From positions 1-35,130 of the forward strand of contig NZ_AYVL01000019.1 in NCBI RefSeq assembly GCF_000502835.1: 35,130 nucleotides of DNA, given 5' to 3'. Shown here in pieces: positions 1 through 8,459 of the stretch. The DNA is from Mesorhizobium sp. LSJC280B00. Its GTDB lineage: Bacteria > Pseudomonadota > Alphaproteobacteria > Rhizobiales > Rhizobiaceae. The notes under the pieces were generated by a model. That model worked only from the letters and a program-made list of their open reading frames with translations, was not told the origin of the DNA and did not search any database. How positions within the stretch are numbered: the first letter of the stretch is position 1; each line of letters begins with the position of its first letter. The position numbers were made by a program, and so were the translations under genes.

Positions 1-241
1 AACACGGGCTGCGCGGCGGACACGCCGACGTCACCGCAATGCCACGCCATTTTGCAGAACTTGACGCACACAACTGTTGAGGCTCCACAAATTAGATAGG
101 GGCAACGTAACCCATTTTGTTAAATTGGTAACGACGCATGAAAAGGCCTACAATTCACTCCAGCCGGCAGAGCCACTGACACCCGGTAAGGCCCGGCGGC
201 ACGCTGGTTTCCCAATACTGTCGGGACGGCCTATCAAAGTT

Positions 242-442
242 ATGCACCGCTGCAACCAACGTGAAACGCTATCGAACCAACACCCCCCAACCGGTAAGCG
301 CCACGAGCCGCCGGCCAACGACGAAGCAGGCTATTTCGAGTTCTGCCCCGTTTGTGGCCAGACGTTCGACAAGCGAAACGTTAATGAGGTGCTGCATCAC
401 TATCTTCCCGACCATGAGCCGTTGAAGTCAATGGACAGGTAA
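242..442 (+). CDS. Small Cys/His-rich hypothetical protein (zinc-finger-like)
   Basis: A 66-residue protein of unknown function. Its C-terminal half has the spacing Cys-x2-Cys-x13-His-His-x4-His, around FCPVCGQTF and LHHYLPDH, which resembles a C2H2 zinc-binding knuckle. I believe similar short proteins with a CPVCG...HH tail occur as orphan genes in rhizobia, but I cannot verify this here. The frame stays open upstream to a TTG at 77. I prefer the ATG at 242 because the upstream part has no conserved look and neither start has a good ribosome binding site. The gene stands alone, and its stop is 452 bases from the end of clpV. The reading frame is moderately convincing and the function is unknown. 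It could be a transcription accessory protein or a metal-binding peptide, and nothing ties it to the secretion genes. Confidence 0.45.
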   Translation: MHRCNQRETLSNQHPPTGKRHEPPANDEAGYFEFCPVCGQTFDKRNVNEVLHHYLPDHEPLKSMDR

Positions 443-893
443 CCAGCCTTCGACAGATGACTCCAGCATCCAAGATCGTGATCGGTCCTCAACGCGCGCC
501 GGTGCTTCGAATCTGCCCGCGCGACCACCTTTCGCCACATTCTTTTTGACGCCATGCATCGGCTTGGCAAGTGTGATGAGTGCCGTTCGACGCACACCTG
601 GTCTGCACTTGCCAGGATTGCTGCGATTGTAGCTGAAGATCACGTCGGACCCCGCAATGCCTGAAATACGCATCGGAACGATCTACACATTGCGCCCTAG
701 GCTGGTAACCCGTCACGGGGTGATCACATAGCCCTGGGCGCCCACTTTCCGTGGGCGCTGACCCGCGCCGGCGCAACTTCCTTCGGCTTGCGACCGAGCC
801 CGATGGACCTGGCCAGTGCCGAGCAGAAGCGGCGTAGACCCATGTTGCAAACTAATCGAGCGGGCTAACCTTGCTCTGTGGCGCTCACGCTCC
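443..893. other. 451-base stretch with no convincing gene
   Basis: Between the small Cys/His gene and the 3' end of clpV I see only short open frames. A 30-codon plus-strand frame begins with the ATG at 457, and overlapping minus-strand frames cover 400-776. None has a ribosome binding site or a recognisable protein pattern. The only clear structure is the hairpin at 738-758. The stretch may be decayed coding DNA or the left border of the secretion locus. Confidence 0.5.
738..758. repeat. Perfect 8-bp inverted repeat (hairpin)
   Basis: GCGCCCAC and GTGGGCGC are exact reverse complements separated by the 5-base loop TTTCC. The site lies about 135 bases beyond the clpV stop, so on the minus strand it could end clpV transcription. 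Neither side has a T-run, so it is not a standard intrinsic terminator. It could also be a protein-binding palindrome or the foot of an RNA structure. Confidence 0.45.
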
Positions 894-3644
894 TTATTCG
901 AAGGAATAGGTGAACGCTTGGCCAGCGGCGCCAACCGTCACCTTCGTCATCTTTTCACCAGCGAGCGACCGGTTCAGCACGCCGCGGCTCAGTTCCGGAA
1001 GAAGCGTGTTGGTCAGAATTGCGTCAATCATCCTGCCGCCCGATTCGATTTCCGTGCAGCGGGCCTTGACCAGATCCATGACACCGTCGCCGATTACCAA
1101 TTCCGCATCGTTGGTCGCACGCAGCCGGCGAGCTATCTTGGCGAACTGGTGACGGGTGATCGCTTCGATCATCGAATCCGAAAGCGGAAAGTAGGGGATG
1201 GTCACCACCCGGCCGAGAAAGGCCGCAGGGAAGACTTTCAGCAATGGGCTGCGTAACGCGGCGTCCAGTTCGTCGAGCCCTGCCCGGACCGCACCATTCC
1301 GTGTCCGGTCCATGATCACTTCTGAGCCGACATTCGACGTGAGAAGGATCAGAGTGTTCTTGAAATCGATGCGTCTACCTTCACTGTCGTCCATCATCCC
1401 TTTGTCAAAGACCTGGAAGAAGATTTCGTGCACGTCCGGGTGCGCCTTCTCGACCTCGTCGAGCAGGATCACCGAATAGGGTTTGCGTCGCACCGCCTCG
1501 GTGAGAATTCCTCCCTTGCCGTAGCCGACATAGCCGGGCGGCGCGCCCTTCAAGGTAGAGACCGTATGCGCCTCCTGGAATTCAGACATGTTGATCGAGA
1601 TCAGGTTCTGCTCTCCGCCGTAAAGCGTTTCGGCCAGTGCCAAGGCGGTTTCGGTCTTGCCGACGCCCGAGGGGCCGCAAAGCAGGAATACACCCACCGG
1701 CTTTTCCGGAGCGCCGAGACCGGCGCGGCTGGTCTGCACGCGCTTGGCGATCATCTCCATGGCGTGATCCTGTCCGACAACGCGCTCGGACAGAGTGGCC
1801 GCGAGCCGCAGCGCCTTCTCGGTCTGACTCGACAGCATCCGCCCCGTCGGGATGCCCGTCCAGTCCTGGACCACGGCCGCCACGGCGTTGCGGTCGACCG
1901 ATGGCAGGATCAGCGGTGTTTCGCCTTGCGCCTCGGCCAGTTCGCTCATCAGTTCGCGCAGCCGAGCGAGATCGGCAGCCGGATCGGGAGGAGAAGTACC
2001 GCCTCCCGCCGGAACCTTCGTCCCGGCGTTGGACCGTTCGGTCTCCGGCAGGTCCACGCTCGCTGTCTCAGTGGCGGCCTCCTGCCCTGCCACGGCATCG
2101 AGAGGCACGCCGTCACCGCGCAGCCTGGCGCGCAGTTTCAGTATCTCGGCCACCAGCGCCTTTTCGCGCTCCCAGCGCTGTTGCGCGGCTGCTAGCGTGC
2201 GTTCGGTCTCGGCAAGCCCAGCCTCGACCCGTGCCTGCCGCTCAGCCACCTCGATGCCGATTGCAGCCTCGCGGCCGATGATGCCGCGCTCGACCTCCAG
2301 CGCCTGGCGACGGCGCATGATGTCCTCGACCTCGGCGGGCGTGGCGTGCTGCGATACGGCGACGCGCGCGCAGGCGGTGTCGAGAAGGCTGACCGCCTTG
2401 TCCGGCAACTGCCGCGCCGGGATGTAGCGATGCGACAGGGCGACCGCCGCGTCGATCGCCTCGTCCAATATCTGCACCTCATGGTGCTGTTCCAGGACGC
2501 CGGCCACCCCGCGCAACATGAGAATGGCCACCCCTTCCGACGGCTCGTCGATCTTTACCACCTGGAAGCGGCGGGTCAGCGCCGGGTCTTTCTCGATGTG
2601 CTGTTTGTATTCCGCCCACGTCGTTGCCGCTATCGTGCGAAGCTCGCCGCGCGCCAACGCCGGTTTGAGCAGATTGGCAGCGTCGCCGGTTCCGGCAGCA
2701 CCACCGGCGCCTATCAGGGTATGGGCTTCGTCGATGAAGAGGATGACCGGCGCCTCGGACGATTGAACCTCGTCGATTACAGCCTTCAGCCGCTTTTCGA
2801 ATTCACCTTTTACGCTTGCGCCTGCCTGCATCAATCCGACGTCGAGCATGCGCACGCTCACTCCCTGCAGTGGGGGCGGCACATCGCCTTTGGCGATGCG
2901 CAGAGCAAAACCCTCCACGACTGCAGTCTTGCCGACGCCCGCCTCGCCGGTCAGGATCGGATTGTTCTGCCGGCGTCGCATCAATATGTCGACAATCTGC
3001 CTGATCTCCGGATCGCGGCCGACGACCGGGTCGATCTTTCCGTCGCGGGCGCGCTGGGTCAGATCGGTGGCATATTTGGCCAGTGCCGAATCCCCGCCCG
3101 AAGCCCGCCGCGGCGCCTCTGTCGCGGTGACCGTCGGCGCAGCGCCGGCTTCGAGTGAGCCCTCCGTAACATCGGCGAAGCGCGCCACGACGGCGTCGGC
3201 GTCGATCTTGTCGAACTCGCCGCTGATCTTCGACAGCAGGCCTTCCAGCACCGGTGTCTTCAGGCAAGCAAGCAGAACATGCGCGCTGCGGACCTCCTCC
3301 ACGCCGAATTCCAGTGTTGCCAGATTCCAGGCCTCCTGGATGGCGTGGAAGATATGGTCGGAAAACTCTTCGATCGAGGTTGCGCCATAAGGCAGCTTGT
3401 CCACCGCACGCGTCATATCGGCCGTAAGTCGGCCCGCATCCAGTCCCGCATCGGCGATCATCATTTGCACATCCGAGCGGTCGGAGAGCACCAACTGCTC
3501 GATGAAGTGGACGAGTTCGACGTAAGGATTGCCGCGCAGTTTGGCACTGTCGGCCGCTGCCTTGAAGGCGCGCAACCCTAGAGGATTGAGCTTTCCGACC
3601 AGTTCCTTGCGCTTGAAACTCTGCGATGACCGGCGCTGTTCCAT
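894..3644 (-). CDS. tssH: TssH/ClpV, T6SS sheath-recycling AAA+ ATPase
   Basis: A 916-residue Clp/Hsp100 ATPase that disassembles contracted TssB/TssC sheaths in the cytoplasm. An N-terminal Clp-N double repeat (about residues 8-155) precedes the first AAA+ module, with Walker A GEAGVGKT at 233-240 and Walker B ILFIDEAH at 301-308. A coiled-coil middle domain follows. The second module has Walker A GPSGVGKT at 657-664 and Walker B VILLDEVEKAH at 725-735. Both nucleotide sites look intact. The start at 3644 is chosen because an AGGAG lies 8 bases upstream and the protein then begins in ClpV style (MEQRR). The frame stays open to 3860, but that extension does not resemble the family. About 60 residues rich in Ala, Thr, Pro and Gly (roughly 510-560) enlarge the middle region. 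The gene is divergent from tssA, so it can be expressed separately from the rest of the apparatus. Confidence 0.96.
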   Translation of the reverse strand: MEQRRSSQSFKRKELVGKLNPLGLRAFKAAADSAKLRGNPYVELVHFIEQLVLSDRSDVQMMIADAGLDAGRLTADMTRAVDKLPYGATSIEEFSDHIFHAIQEAWNLATLEFGVEEVRSAHVLLACLKTPVLEGLLSKISGEFDKIDADAVVARFADVTEGSLEAGAAPTVTATEAPRRASGGDSALAKYATDLTQRARDGKIDPVVGRDPEIRQIVDILMRRRQNNPILTGEAGVGKTAVVEGFALRIAKGDVPPPLQGVSVRMLDVGLMQAGASVKGEFEKRLKAVIDEVQSSEAPVILFIDEAHTLIGAGGAAGTGDAANLLKPALARGELRTIAATTWAEYKQHIEKDPALTRRFQVVKIDEPSEGVAILMLRGVAGVLEQHHEVQILDEAIDAAVALSHRYIPARQLPDKAVSLLDTACARVAVSQHATPAEVEDIMRRRQALEVERGIIGREAAIGIEVAERQARVEAGLAETERTLAAAQQRWEREKALVAEILKLRARLRGDGVPLDAVAGQEAATETASVDLPETERSNAGTKVPAGGGTSPPDPAADLARLRELMSELAEAQGETPLILPSVDRNAVAAVVQDWTGIPTGRMLSSQTEKALRLAATLSERVVGQDHAMEMIAKRVQTSRAGLGAPEKPVGVFLLCGPSGVGKTETALALAETLYGGEQNLISINMSEFQEAHTVSTLKGAPPGYVGYGKGGILTEAVRRKPYSVILLDEVEKAHPDVHEIFFQVFDKGMMDDSEGRRIDFKNTLILLTSNVGSEVIMDRTRNGAVRAGLDELDAALRSPLLKVFPAAFLGRVVTIPYFPLSDSMIEAITRHQFAKIARRLRATNDAELVIGDGVMDLVKARCTEIESGGRMIDAILTNTLLPELSRGVLNRSLAGEKMTKVTVGAAGQAFTYSFE

Positions 3645-3981
3645 CGAACGTGCTCCTGCACTCTGCAAGTCGATAACCTGCCACATAAGCAGCCGCTTGA
3701 CAAAGTACAGGATGAACAAAGGTTTCGATCCCCGATTGTGCGGGCTCCCATCATTGGTGGAAGATCCTGCGTCGCCGGCTGCAAACAACCACGAGCCTGA
3801 CATCCCAGGCACGACATTTCCGGTCCAGGGCTCGGCAATCACGCCTTTCGGATTCCACAATCAAGACAAGGCTGCATTAGCTTTTGTTAATTTTTTCCGC
3901 ACTCGCTGAATTGTGGAAAAGCGCAACCGTGTGATAACGTAGGGGCAGGTCGGCCTCAGGGCCGGTGACTGGGGGATCGGT
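3645..3981. promoter_or_regulatory. Divergent control region between clpV and tssA
   Basis: These 337 bases separate the two divergent 5' ends and must carry the start signals for both clpV and the 20-kb tss operon. The part next to tssA is notably AT-rich (about 3873-3900, with several T-runs) compared with the GC-rich genes. The clpV-side frame remains open through much of the region by chance. I see no clear operator palindrome and no convincing sigma-54 element. Confidence 0.6.
3911..3938 (+). promoter_or_regulatory. Candidate sigma-70-type promoter for tssA operon
   Basis: TTGTGG (3911-3916) and GATAAC (3933-3938) are separated by 16 bases. Each is close to the -35 and -10 consensus. 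The AT-rich tract just upstream would suit an UP-like element. Transcription would begin about 35-40 bases before the tssA start. This is a pattern match only, and alphaproteobacterial promoters are variable. Confidence 0.3.
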
Positions 3982-5160
3982 GTGATCGACGTCGCACTCT
4001 GGCTTGCTCCGCTCGACGGTGAAAATCCGTCGGGAGAGGATTTGCGTAACGATCCGGCGTTTCACGAACTGGAGCGCCTGACGGAGCCCCAGGTCAAGGT
4101 TGTCCATGACGGCAACAACAGGCCGGTCTCGCAAAGCACCATTCCCGTCGACTGGCCAGCAGTGCTCACCAAGGCCGAGGAATTGCGCGCGCGTGGTCGC
4201 GACCTGCGCCTGATTGTCATTGTCACCCGCGCACTGGCCAACGAGCAGGGACTGGCCGGCTTGGCGCAGGGTCTGACGCTTATTGGGCGGACATTCGACC
4301 AGCATTGGGAATCCATGCACCCGGCGCTGCGGCCCAACACGTCGCCTCGCGAGGCCGCCTTGCGCCGCATCAACGCGCTGCTCGATCTTCAAAATGGTCA
4401 GGACGGGCTGCTGGCCAACCTGCGTCAGATGACTTTCTTTGCGCCACGCTCGATCGGGCCGGTCAGCGGACGCGACCTGGAACACGCTGCACTCGACGAC
4501 CGCGTCATGCTGCAAGAAGCAGCGTCAGGATTGAATGCGGCCGAAAAGGCAGCGCTTGTCAGTGCGCACGGACAACTGTTGAACCGGGTTCGTGCCGGGT
4601 GCGCGGCACAGGCGGATCAAGCCAATGAGGAAATGCAGTCGCTCATCGCCGATGCGCGCGCGGCGGTCGCGGCACTGGATACGGTCGAGACAGCCCTCAA
4701 TGCTCGCCTTGAAGGCAGCGGCGGGACCACCATTCCGGAATTAAAACGGTTCCTGCAGCGTTTGCTGACAACCCTCGAGCGCAACTCGGCTGCCGGCGCG
4801 ATGGCGAATGGCTCGGCAAAGCCGTCCCCTTCGCCTGCAGAACCGGTAATGCCTGCCCGAAACGGTCATGGAGCCGATACAATGGCAAGTGTGGCTAGCT
4901 ACGCGGACTCGAGCACCGGACTCCCCGACCGGATTTCTTCGCGCGACGACGTGGTGAAATGCCTGGACCTCGTCGTCGCCTTCTATGACCGTACCGAACC
5001 GTCGAGCCCGATTCCCCACCTCGCCCGCCGTGTGCGCCGGATGGTGCATATGGATTTTGTTGAACTGATGGAAGACCTCGCCCCGTCGGGACTGAAGGAG
5101 TTCCGGCTTCTTGCCGGCGTTCCCGATGCCAAGAAGACGGCTCAGAAGGATGAAAGGTAG
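3982..5160 (+). CDS. tssA: TssA (ImpA family), T6SS assembly organiser
   Basis: A 392-residue ImpA-family protein, which caps the growing tube and sheath and links baseplate to membrane complex. The N-terminal ImpA domain is recognisable from LAPLDGENPSGEDLRNDP at about residue 8 through roughly residue 130. A helical middle follows, then a Pro/Ala-rich linker near 270-290. The C-terminal block has the family's EPSSPIPHLARRVRR and DFVELMEDLAPSGL pattern. It is of the short TssA class. Translation starts at GTG 3982, where the family N-terminus begins and a GGGGGA stands about 7 bases upstream. It is the first gene of the operon, and tssB follows after 6 bases. Confidence 0.93.
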   Translation: MIDVALWLAPLDGENPSGEDLRNDPAFHELERLTEPQVKVVHDGNNRPVSQSTIPVDWPAVLTKAEELRARGRDLRLIVIVTRALANEQGLAGLAQGLTLIGRTFDQHWESMHPALRPNTSPREAALRRINALLDLQNGQDGLLANLRQMTFFAPRSIGPVSGRDLEHAALDDRVMLQEAASGLNAAEKAALVSAHGQLLNRVRAGCAAQADQANEEMQSLIADARAAVAALDTVETALNARLEGSGGTTIPELKRFLQRLLTTLERNSAAGAMANGSAKPSPSPAEPVMPARNGHGADTMASVASYADSSTGLPDRISSRDDVVKCLDLVVAFYDRTEPSSPIPHLARRVRRMVHMDFVELMEDLAPSGLKEFRLLAGVPDAKKTAQKDER

Positions 5161-5166
5161 CAAGCA

Positions 5167-5703
5167 ATGCCAGCCGAAAGCAAAGCCAAGGTCATCGAAC
5201 GAAATCGCGCGCCGCGGGTGCAGATCGCCTATGACGTGGAAACCTATGGCAGTCCAACGACAATCGAGCTGCCGTTTGTCATGGCCGTCATGGCCGATCT
5301 TTCGGGGGCTTCGCAGACGAAGGAAGCGGCCAAGTCGGTGCTGGACCGCTCCTTGGTCGAGACCGATGCGAACCGGTTTCCGCGTTTCATGGAGGCACTT
5401 GGACCACGCGTGAAAGCCCGCGTGAAGAATACGCTGCCACAGGCTGAAGGCGCCGAGCGGGACGAGGAGCTGGCGCTCGACCTTACCTTCACCAAGATGG
5501 GCGATTTTGCGCCGGACAAGATTGCCGAACAGGTGCCGCAATTGGCCGAAATCCTCAAGATGCGCCGCCAACTCGAGGAACTTCTCGGCTTCATGGACGG
5601 GCGCGTCGACGCCGAAAAGCGCATTGCGCAACTGCTGAACAATGAACCGCTTCTTGGCCAGATCGCCAGCCAGGCACTGGCGGACGACAAGGCAGGGGAA
5701 TGA
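5167..5703 (+). CDS. tssB: TssB (VipA/ImpB), contractile sheath small subunit
   Basis: A 178-residue sheath subunit that co-polymerises with TssC around the Hcp tube. The N-terminus carries the family hallmarks RAPRVQIAYDVETYG, IELPFVMAVMADLSG and later NRFPRFMEAL and LTFTKMGDFAPD. The length matches the family (about 160-180). The C-terminal half is helical, with LAEILKMRRQLEELLGFMDG, the part that interlocks with TssC. The gene is 6 bases after tssA, and its stop overlaps an ATG in the tssC frame, which suggests coupled translation and matched dosage of the two sheath proteins. Confidence 0.97.
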   Translation: MPAESKAKVIERNRAPRVQIAYDVETYGSPTTIELPFVMAVMADLSGASQTKEAAKSVLDRSLVETDANRFPRFMEALGPRVKARVKNTLPQAEGAERDEELALDLTFTKMGDFAPDKIAEQVPQLAEILKMRRQLEELLGFMDGRVDAEKRIAQLLNNEPLLGQIASQALADDKAGE

Positions 5704-5705
5704 CC

Positions 5706-7208
5706 ATGGCCGAACAGCAAAAAACCGCCGCCGTCGCCGAGGCGGAAACCATCGATCTTGGAGAATTCAGCGGGCTCCTCGAGAAGGATTTCAAGGTCAA
5801 GAAGGACGACAGCGAAAAGCTGCAGCAATTGGTGCGCAATCTCGCACTTGCAGCGCAGACACGTTCCGATACCACGACCATCTCGTCGAATGCGATCAAG
5901 TCGATCAAGTCGCTGATTGCCGGAATCGACAAGATGCTTTCCGAACAGGTCAACGAGATCCTGCACGCGCCGGAAGTGCGCGAAATGGAGGGCACATGGC
6001 GTGGCCTGTGGTATCTCGTAAACAATACCGAGACGGATCAGAAGCTGAAGATCCGGGTGATGAACATCTCCAAGGAGCAGCTGGCCGACACGCTTGAGGA
6101 TTATGAGGGCCAGATGTGGGATCAGAGCCCGATCTTCAAGAAAGTCTACACGGACGAGTATTCGATGCTTGGCGGCGAGCCGATCGGCTGTGTGATCGGT
6201 GCCTACGAATTCTCCAACCACCCGCGCGACGTCGGTCTGCTGCGCAACATCTCCGGCGTCTGCGCCTCAGCGCACACGCCTTTTATCGCAGCTGCCTCGC
6301 CTCGCCTGTTCCGCATGGATAGCTGGCAGGAATTGCCGAATCCGCAGGACCTGCAGCAGATCGTCTCCAACCCCGCCTATGCCTCCTGGCAGTCGCTGCG
6401 CGAGAGCGAGGATGCACGCTACATCGGCCTGACCATGCCTCGCGTTCTGGCGCGGCTGCCGTATGGTACCGATACCGTTCCGGTGAAGGGCTTCACCTTC
6501 GAGGAGGAGGTGCATGGCGACCACAACAAATATGTCTGGATGAACGCTGCCTTCCCGATGGGCGTGAACATAAACCGCAGCCACAAGCTCTATGGCTGGG
6601 GTACGCAGATCCGCGGCGTCGAAAATGGCGGCACGGTCCTCAACCTGCCAGTGCACAGCTTCCCGACCGATGATGGCTCGATAGCGATGAAATGTCCGAC
6701 GGAGGTCGCCATCGACGACCGGCGCGAGGCGGAGCTGGCCAAGCTCGGCCTGATGCCCATCCTGCATCGAAAAAACACCGATCTCGCCGCCTTCATTGGC
6801 GCGCATTCACTGCAGGACGACGAGACAAGGGCGGGACGGCTGGTCGACCCCGATGCGCAGGCCAACGAGCGGCTGAGCGCCAACCTGCCCTACCTTTTCC
6901 CGGTCTCGCGCTTTGCCCACTACCTCAAGGCGATCGCGCGCGACAAGGTCGGTTCGTTCAAGGAGCGCTCCGACATGCAGATCTGGCTGACCGAATGGAT
7001 CAACCGGTATGTGCTGGCCAACCCGGCCTTTGCCGACGACAAGGCGCGCGCCAAGCGCCCGCTCGCCGCCGCCGAGGTTCAGGTGGACAGCGTGGAGGGA
7101 CGCCCAGGCTACTACAATGCCCGCTTCTATCTGCGCCCGCATTATCAGCTGGAGGGTATCAATGCCTCGCTCCGGCTGGTTTCGGAACTTCCGTCCGTAA
7201 AGACTTGA
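5706..7208 (+). CDS. tssC: TssC (VipB/ImpC/EvpB), contractile sheath large subunit
   Basis: A 500-residue EvpB/VC_A0108-family protein forming the bulk of the contractile sheath and containing the TssB-binding core. Typical segments include REMEGTWRGLWYLVNNTET near residue 95, FEEEVHGDHNKYVWMNAAFP, GWGTQIRGVENGGTVLNLP and a C-terminal YYNARFYLRPHYQLEG. Two starts are possible. ATG 5700 overlaps the tssB stop as ATGA, while ATG 5706 lies 7 bases after AGGGG. I prefer 5706 on ribosome-binding spacing; the difference is two residues. Hcp follows after 46 bases. Confidence 0.97.
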   Translation: MAEQQKTAAVAEAETIDLGEFSGLLEKDFKVKKDDSEKLQQLVRNLALAAQTRSDTTTISSNAIKSIKSLIAGIDKMLSEQVNEILHAPEVREMEGTWRGLWYLVNNTETDQKLKIRVMNISKEQLADTLEDYEGQMWDQSPIFKKVYTDEYSMLGGEPIGCVIGAYEFSNHPRDVGLLRNISGVCASAHTPFIAAASPRLFRMDSWQELPNPQDLQQIVSNPAYASWQSLRESEDARYIGLTMPRVLARLPYGTDTVPVKGFTFEEEVHGDHNKYVWMNAAFPMGVNINRSHKLYGWGTQIRGVENGGTVLNLPVHSFPTDDGSIAMKCPTEVAIDDRREAELAKLGLMPILHRKNTDLAAFIGAHSLQDDETRAGRLVDPDAQANERLSANLPYLFPVSRFAHYLKAIARDKVGSFKERSDMQIWLTEWINRYVLANPAFADDKARAKRPLAAAEVQVDSVEGRPGYYNARFYLRPHYQLEGINASLRLVSELPSVKT

Positions 7209-7254
7209 TTTGCAGCAACAACATCTCGGTTTTTGAAAGCGGTGGAGAAAGACA

Positions 7255-7716
7255 ATGCCCACAAATACGAAGATTGATGGCTTTCTAAAGGTTCCGGATA
7301 TCAAAGGTCCAAGCACTCGTGATGGCCATGAGGACGAAATCGAAATCCATGGCGTCGATTACAAGATGATCGCACCCTATGATCCAAACTCGCTCTCGCG
7401 CCGCGGTCGTGTGTCCTTGGGCATGATCAAGTTCACCAAGCATTATGACAAGTCCTCGCCCTACCTGAAAAAGGCGCTGTTCGAAAACAAGGCCCTGGAC
7501 GAAGTCGTGTTTTCGGCACGGCGGACCATTGATGGCGAGACCAAGGATTACCTGGTCGTCACACTCACCGACGCCTCGATCATGGAATACGACATGTCGC
7601 AGGCCGAGGATGAGGAGGACCTGATCGAGGAAGAGGTCAGCTTTGCCTACAAGAAAATAAAGTTCGTCTACGACGACAACGACGAAATCGAAATGGATGT
7701 CTATGTCGGCAAGTGA
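7255..7716 (+). CDS. hcp: Hcp (TssD), T6SS inner tube protein
   Basis: A 153-residue Hcp-family protein that stacks as hexameric rings into the expelled tube. Recognisable features are the opening block KIDGFLKVPDIKGPSTRDGHEDEIEIHG, given here only as the region of residues 6-33, then RRGRVSLGMIKFTKHYDKSSPYL in the region of residues 49-71. The C-terminus has alternating beta residues with an acidic run (EDEEDLIEEE). A GGAG about 8 bases before the ATG gives a good ribosome binding site. The 46-base leader from tssC is one of the longer gaps in the operon, which fits the high and partly independent expression of Hcp. No toxin extension is fused. Confidence 0.95.
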   Translation: MPTNTKIDGFLKVPDIKGPSTRDGHEDEIEIHGVDYKMIAPYDPNSLSRRGRVSLGMIKFTKHYDKSSPYLKKALFENKALDEVVFSARRTIDGETKDYLVVTLTDASIMEYDMSQAEDEEDLIEEEVSFAYKKIKFVYDDNDEIEMDVYVGK

Positions 7717-8458
7717 GGCCCGGCGGCCCGGCGCGGACAAGTCGCTGGGTAGCGGCAGCTCGCGGGCAAAGCGCGAAGCCGTCCAGCCCTCTCTATGGGA
7801 CCGCCTCGTAAACGATCTGCCGGGTATGACCTCCGAGATAGACGGGCTGCGCCAGGCACTGCAGGACGAGCTTGGCGCGGAGCGGCTGGACAATCTTGTT
7901 GCGGCCAGCGCGCGGCTCATCGACACCGACGCGGAGTTGACGGCCGACCAGAAGCGGCGTCTGCATCGCCTGGCCTTTCAGAGCCAGCACCGCGCTGAAA
8001 TCGAAAGCCGCGGCGTGGTGGTGTCGGCGCGTGTGCTCAAGGAAGCCGTGCGGCGCGATGTCGAGGCTTTGTTCAATACCGAGCGCTTCGAGGCCGTTCC
8101 GCTTCTTTCCGACCTTGAAAGCGAACAGGCCACGGACAACCCACCGTCGCTCGCCGATTTTCCGGAGGTGCGTCGCAGCGTCGTCAATTACGGAGTGCCT
8201 TCCTTCTCGGGCCGTTCTTCCCGCGACTTTGATCGCGAGGCCCTTGCGCGCGAGATCCGCTCGGTGCTTGCCACCTTCGAGCCGCGTCTCAAGGACAGTA
8301 CAACAAAGGTTGCGGTAACCCTTGGCGACAAAACCGTGGGCCTGAAGATCGAGATAGATGCGGTGTTGATCATGACGCCCACGCCCGAACGCATGCGCCT
8401 GCGCACCACGATCAATCTCGATAACGGCTTGGCTCGGACCGAATTTAGGGAAGCCTGA
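7697..8458 (+). CDS. tssE: TssE, gp25-like baseplate wedge protein with an internal insertion
   Basis: A 253-residue GPW/gp25-family baseplate subunit, longer than the usual 130-180. The canonical N-terminal PSLWDRL motif is at 31-37. The next canonical block, SARVLKEAVRRDVEALFNT, comes only at 110-128, followed by VRRSVVNYGVPSFSG at 158-172. About 65 residues (44-107) are therefore inserted between motifs that normally lie close together. The insertion is predicted helical and charged. The gene overlaps the end of hcp by 20 bases in another frame. ATG 7697 or ATG 7703 could be the start, and neither has a strong ribosome binding site, so coupling to hcp translation is likely. Confidence 0.9.
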   Translation: MSMSASEARRPGADKSLGSGSSRAKREAVQPSLWDRLVNDLPGMTSEIDGLRQALQDELGAERLDNLVAASARLIDTDAELTADQKRRLHRLAFQSQHRAEIESRGVVVSARVLKEAVRRDVEALFNTERFEAVPLLSDLESEQATDNPPSLADFPEVRRSVVNYGVPSFSGRSSRDFDREALAREIRSVLATFEPRLKDSTTKVAVTLGDKTVGLKIEIDAVLIMTPTPERMRLRTTINLDNGLARTEFREA

Positions 8459-8459
8459 G

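Noticed and set aside
457..549. Thirty-codon plus-strand frame after the small Cys/His gene
   Set aside because: It is short, has no ribosome binding site and no pattern, and is only one of several overlapping chance frames.
3664..3678. Possible sigma-54 element (GG-N10-GC with TTGCA) on the minus strand before clpV
   Set aside because: Only the GG and TTGCA match, the -24 block is poor, and transcription would begin on top of the ribosome binding site.
3645..3860. N-terminal extension of the clpV frame to 3860
   Set aside because: The extra 72 codons do not resemble ClpV, and a good ribosome binding site sits just before the ATG at 3644.
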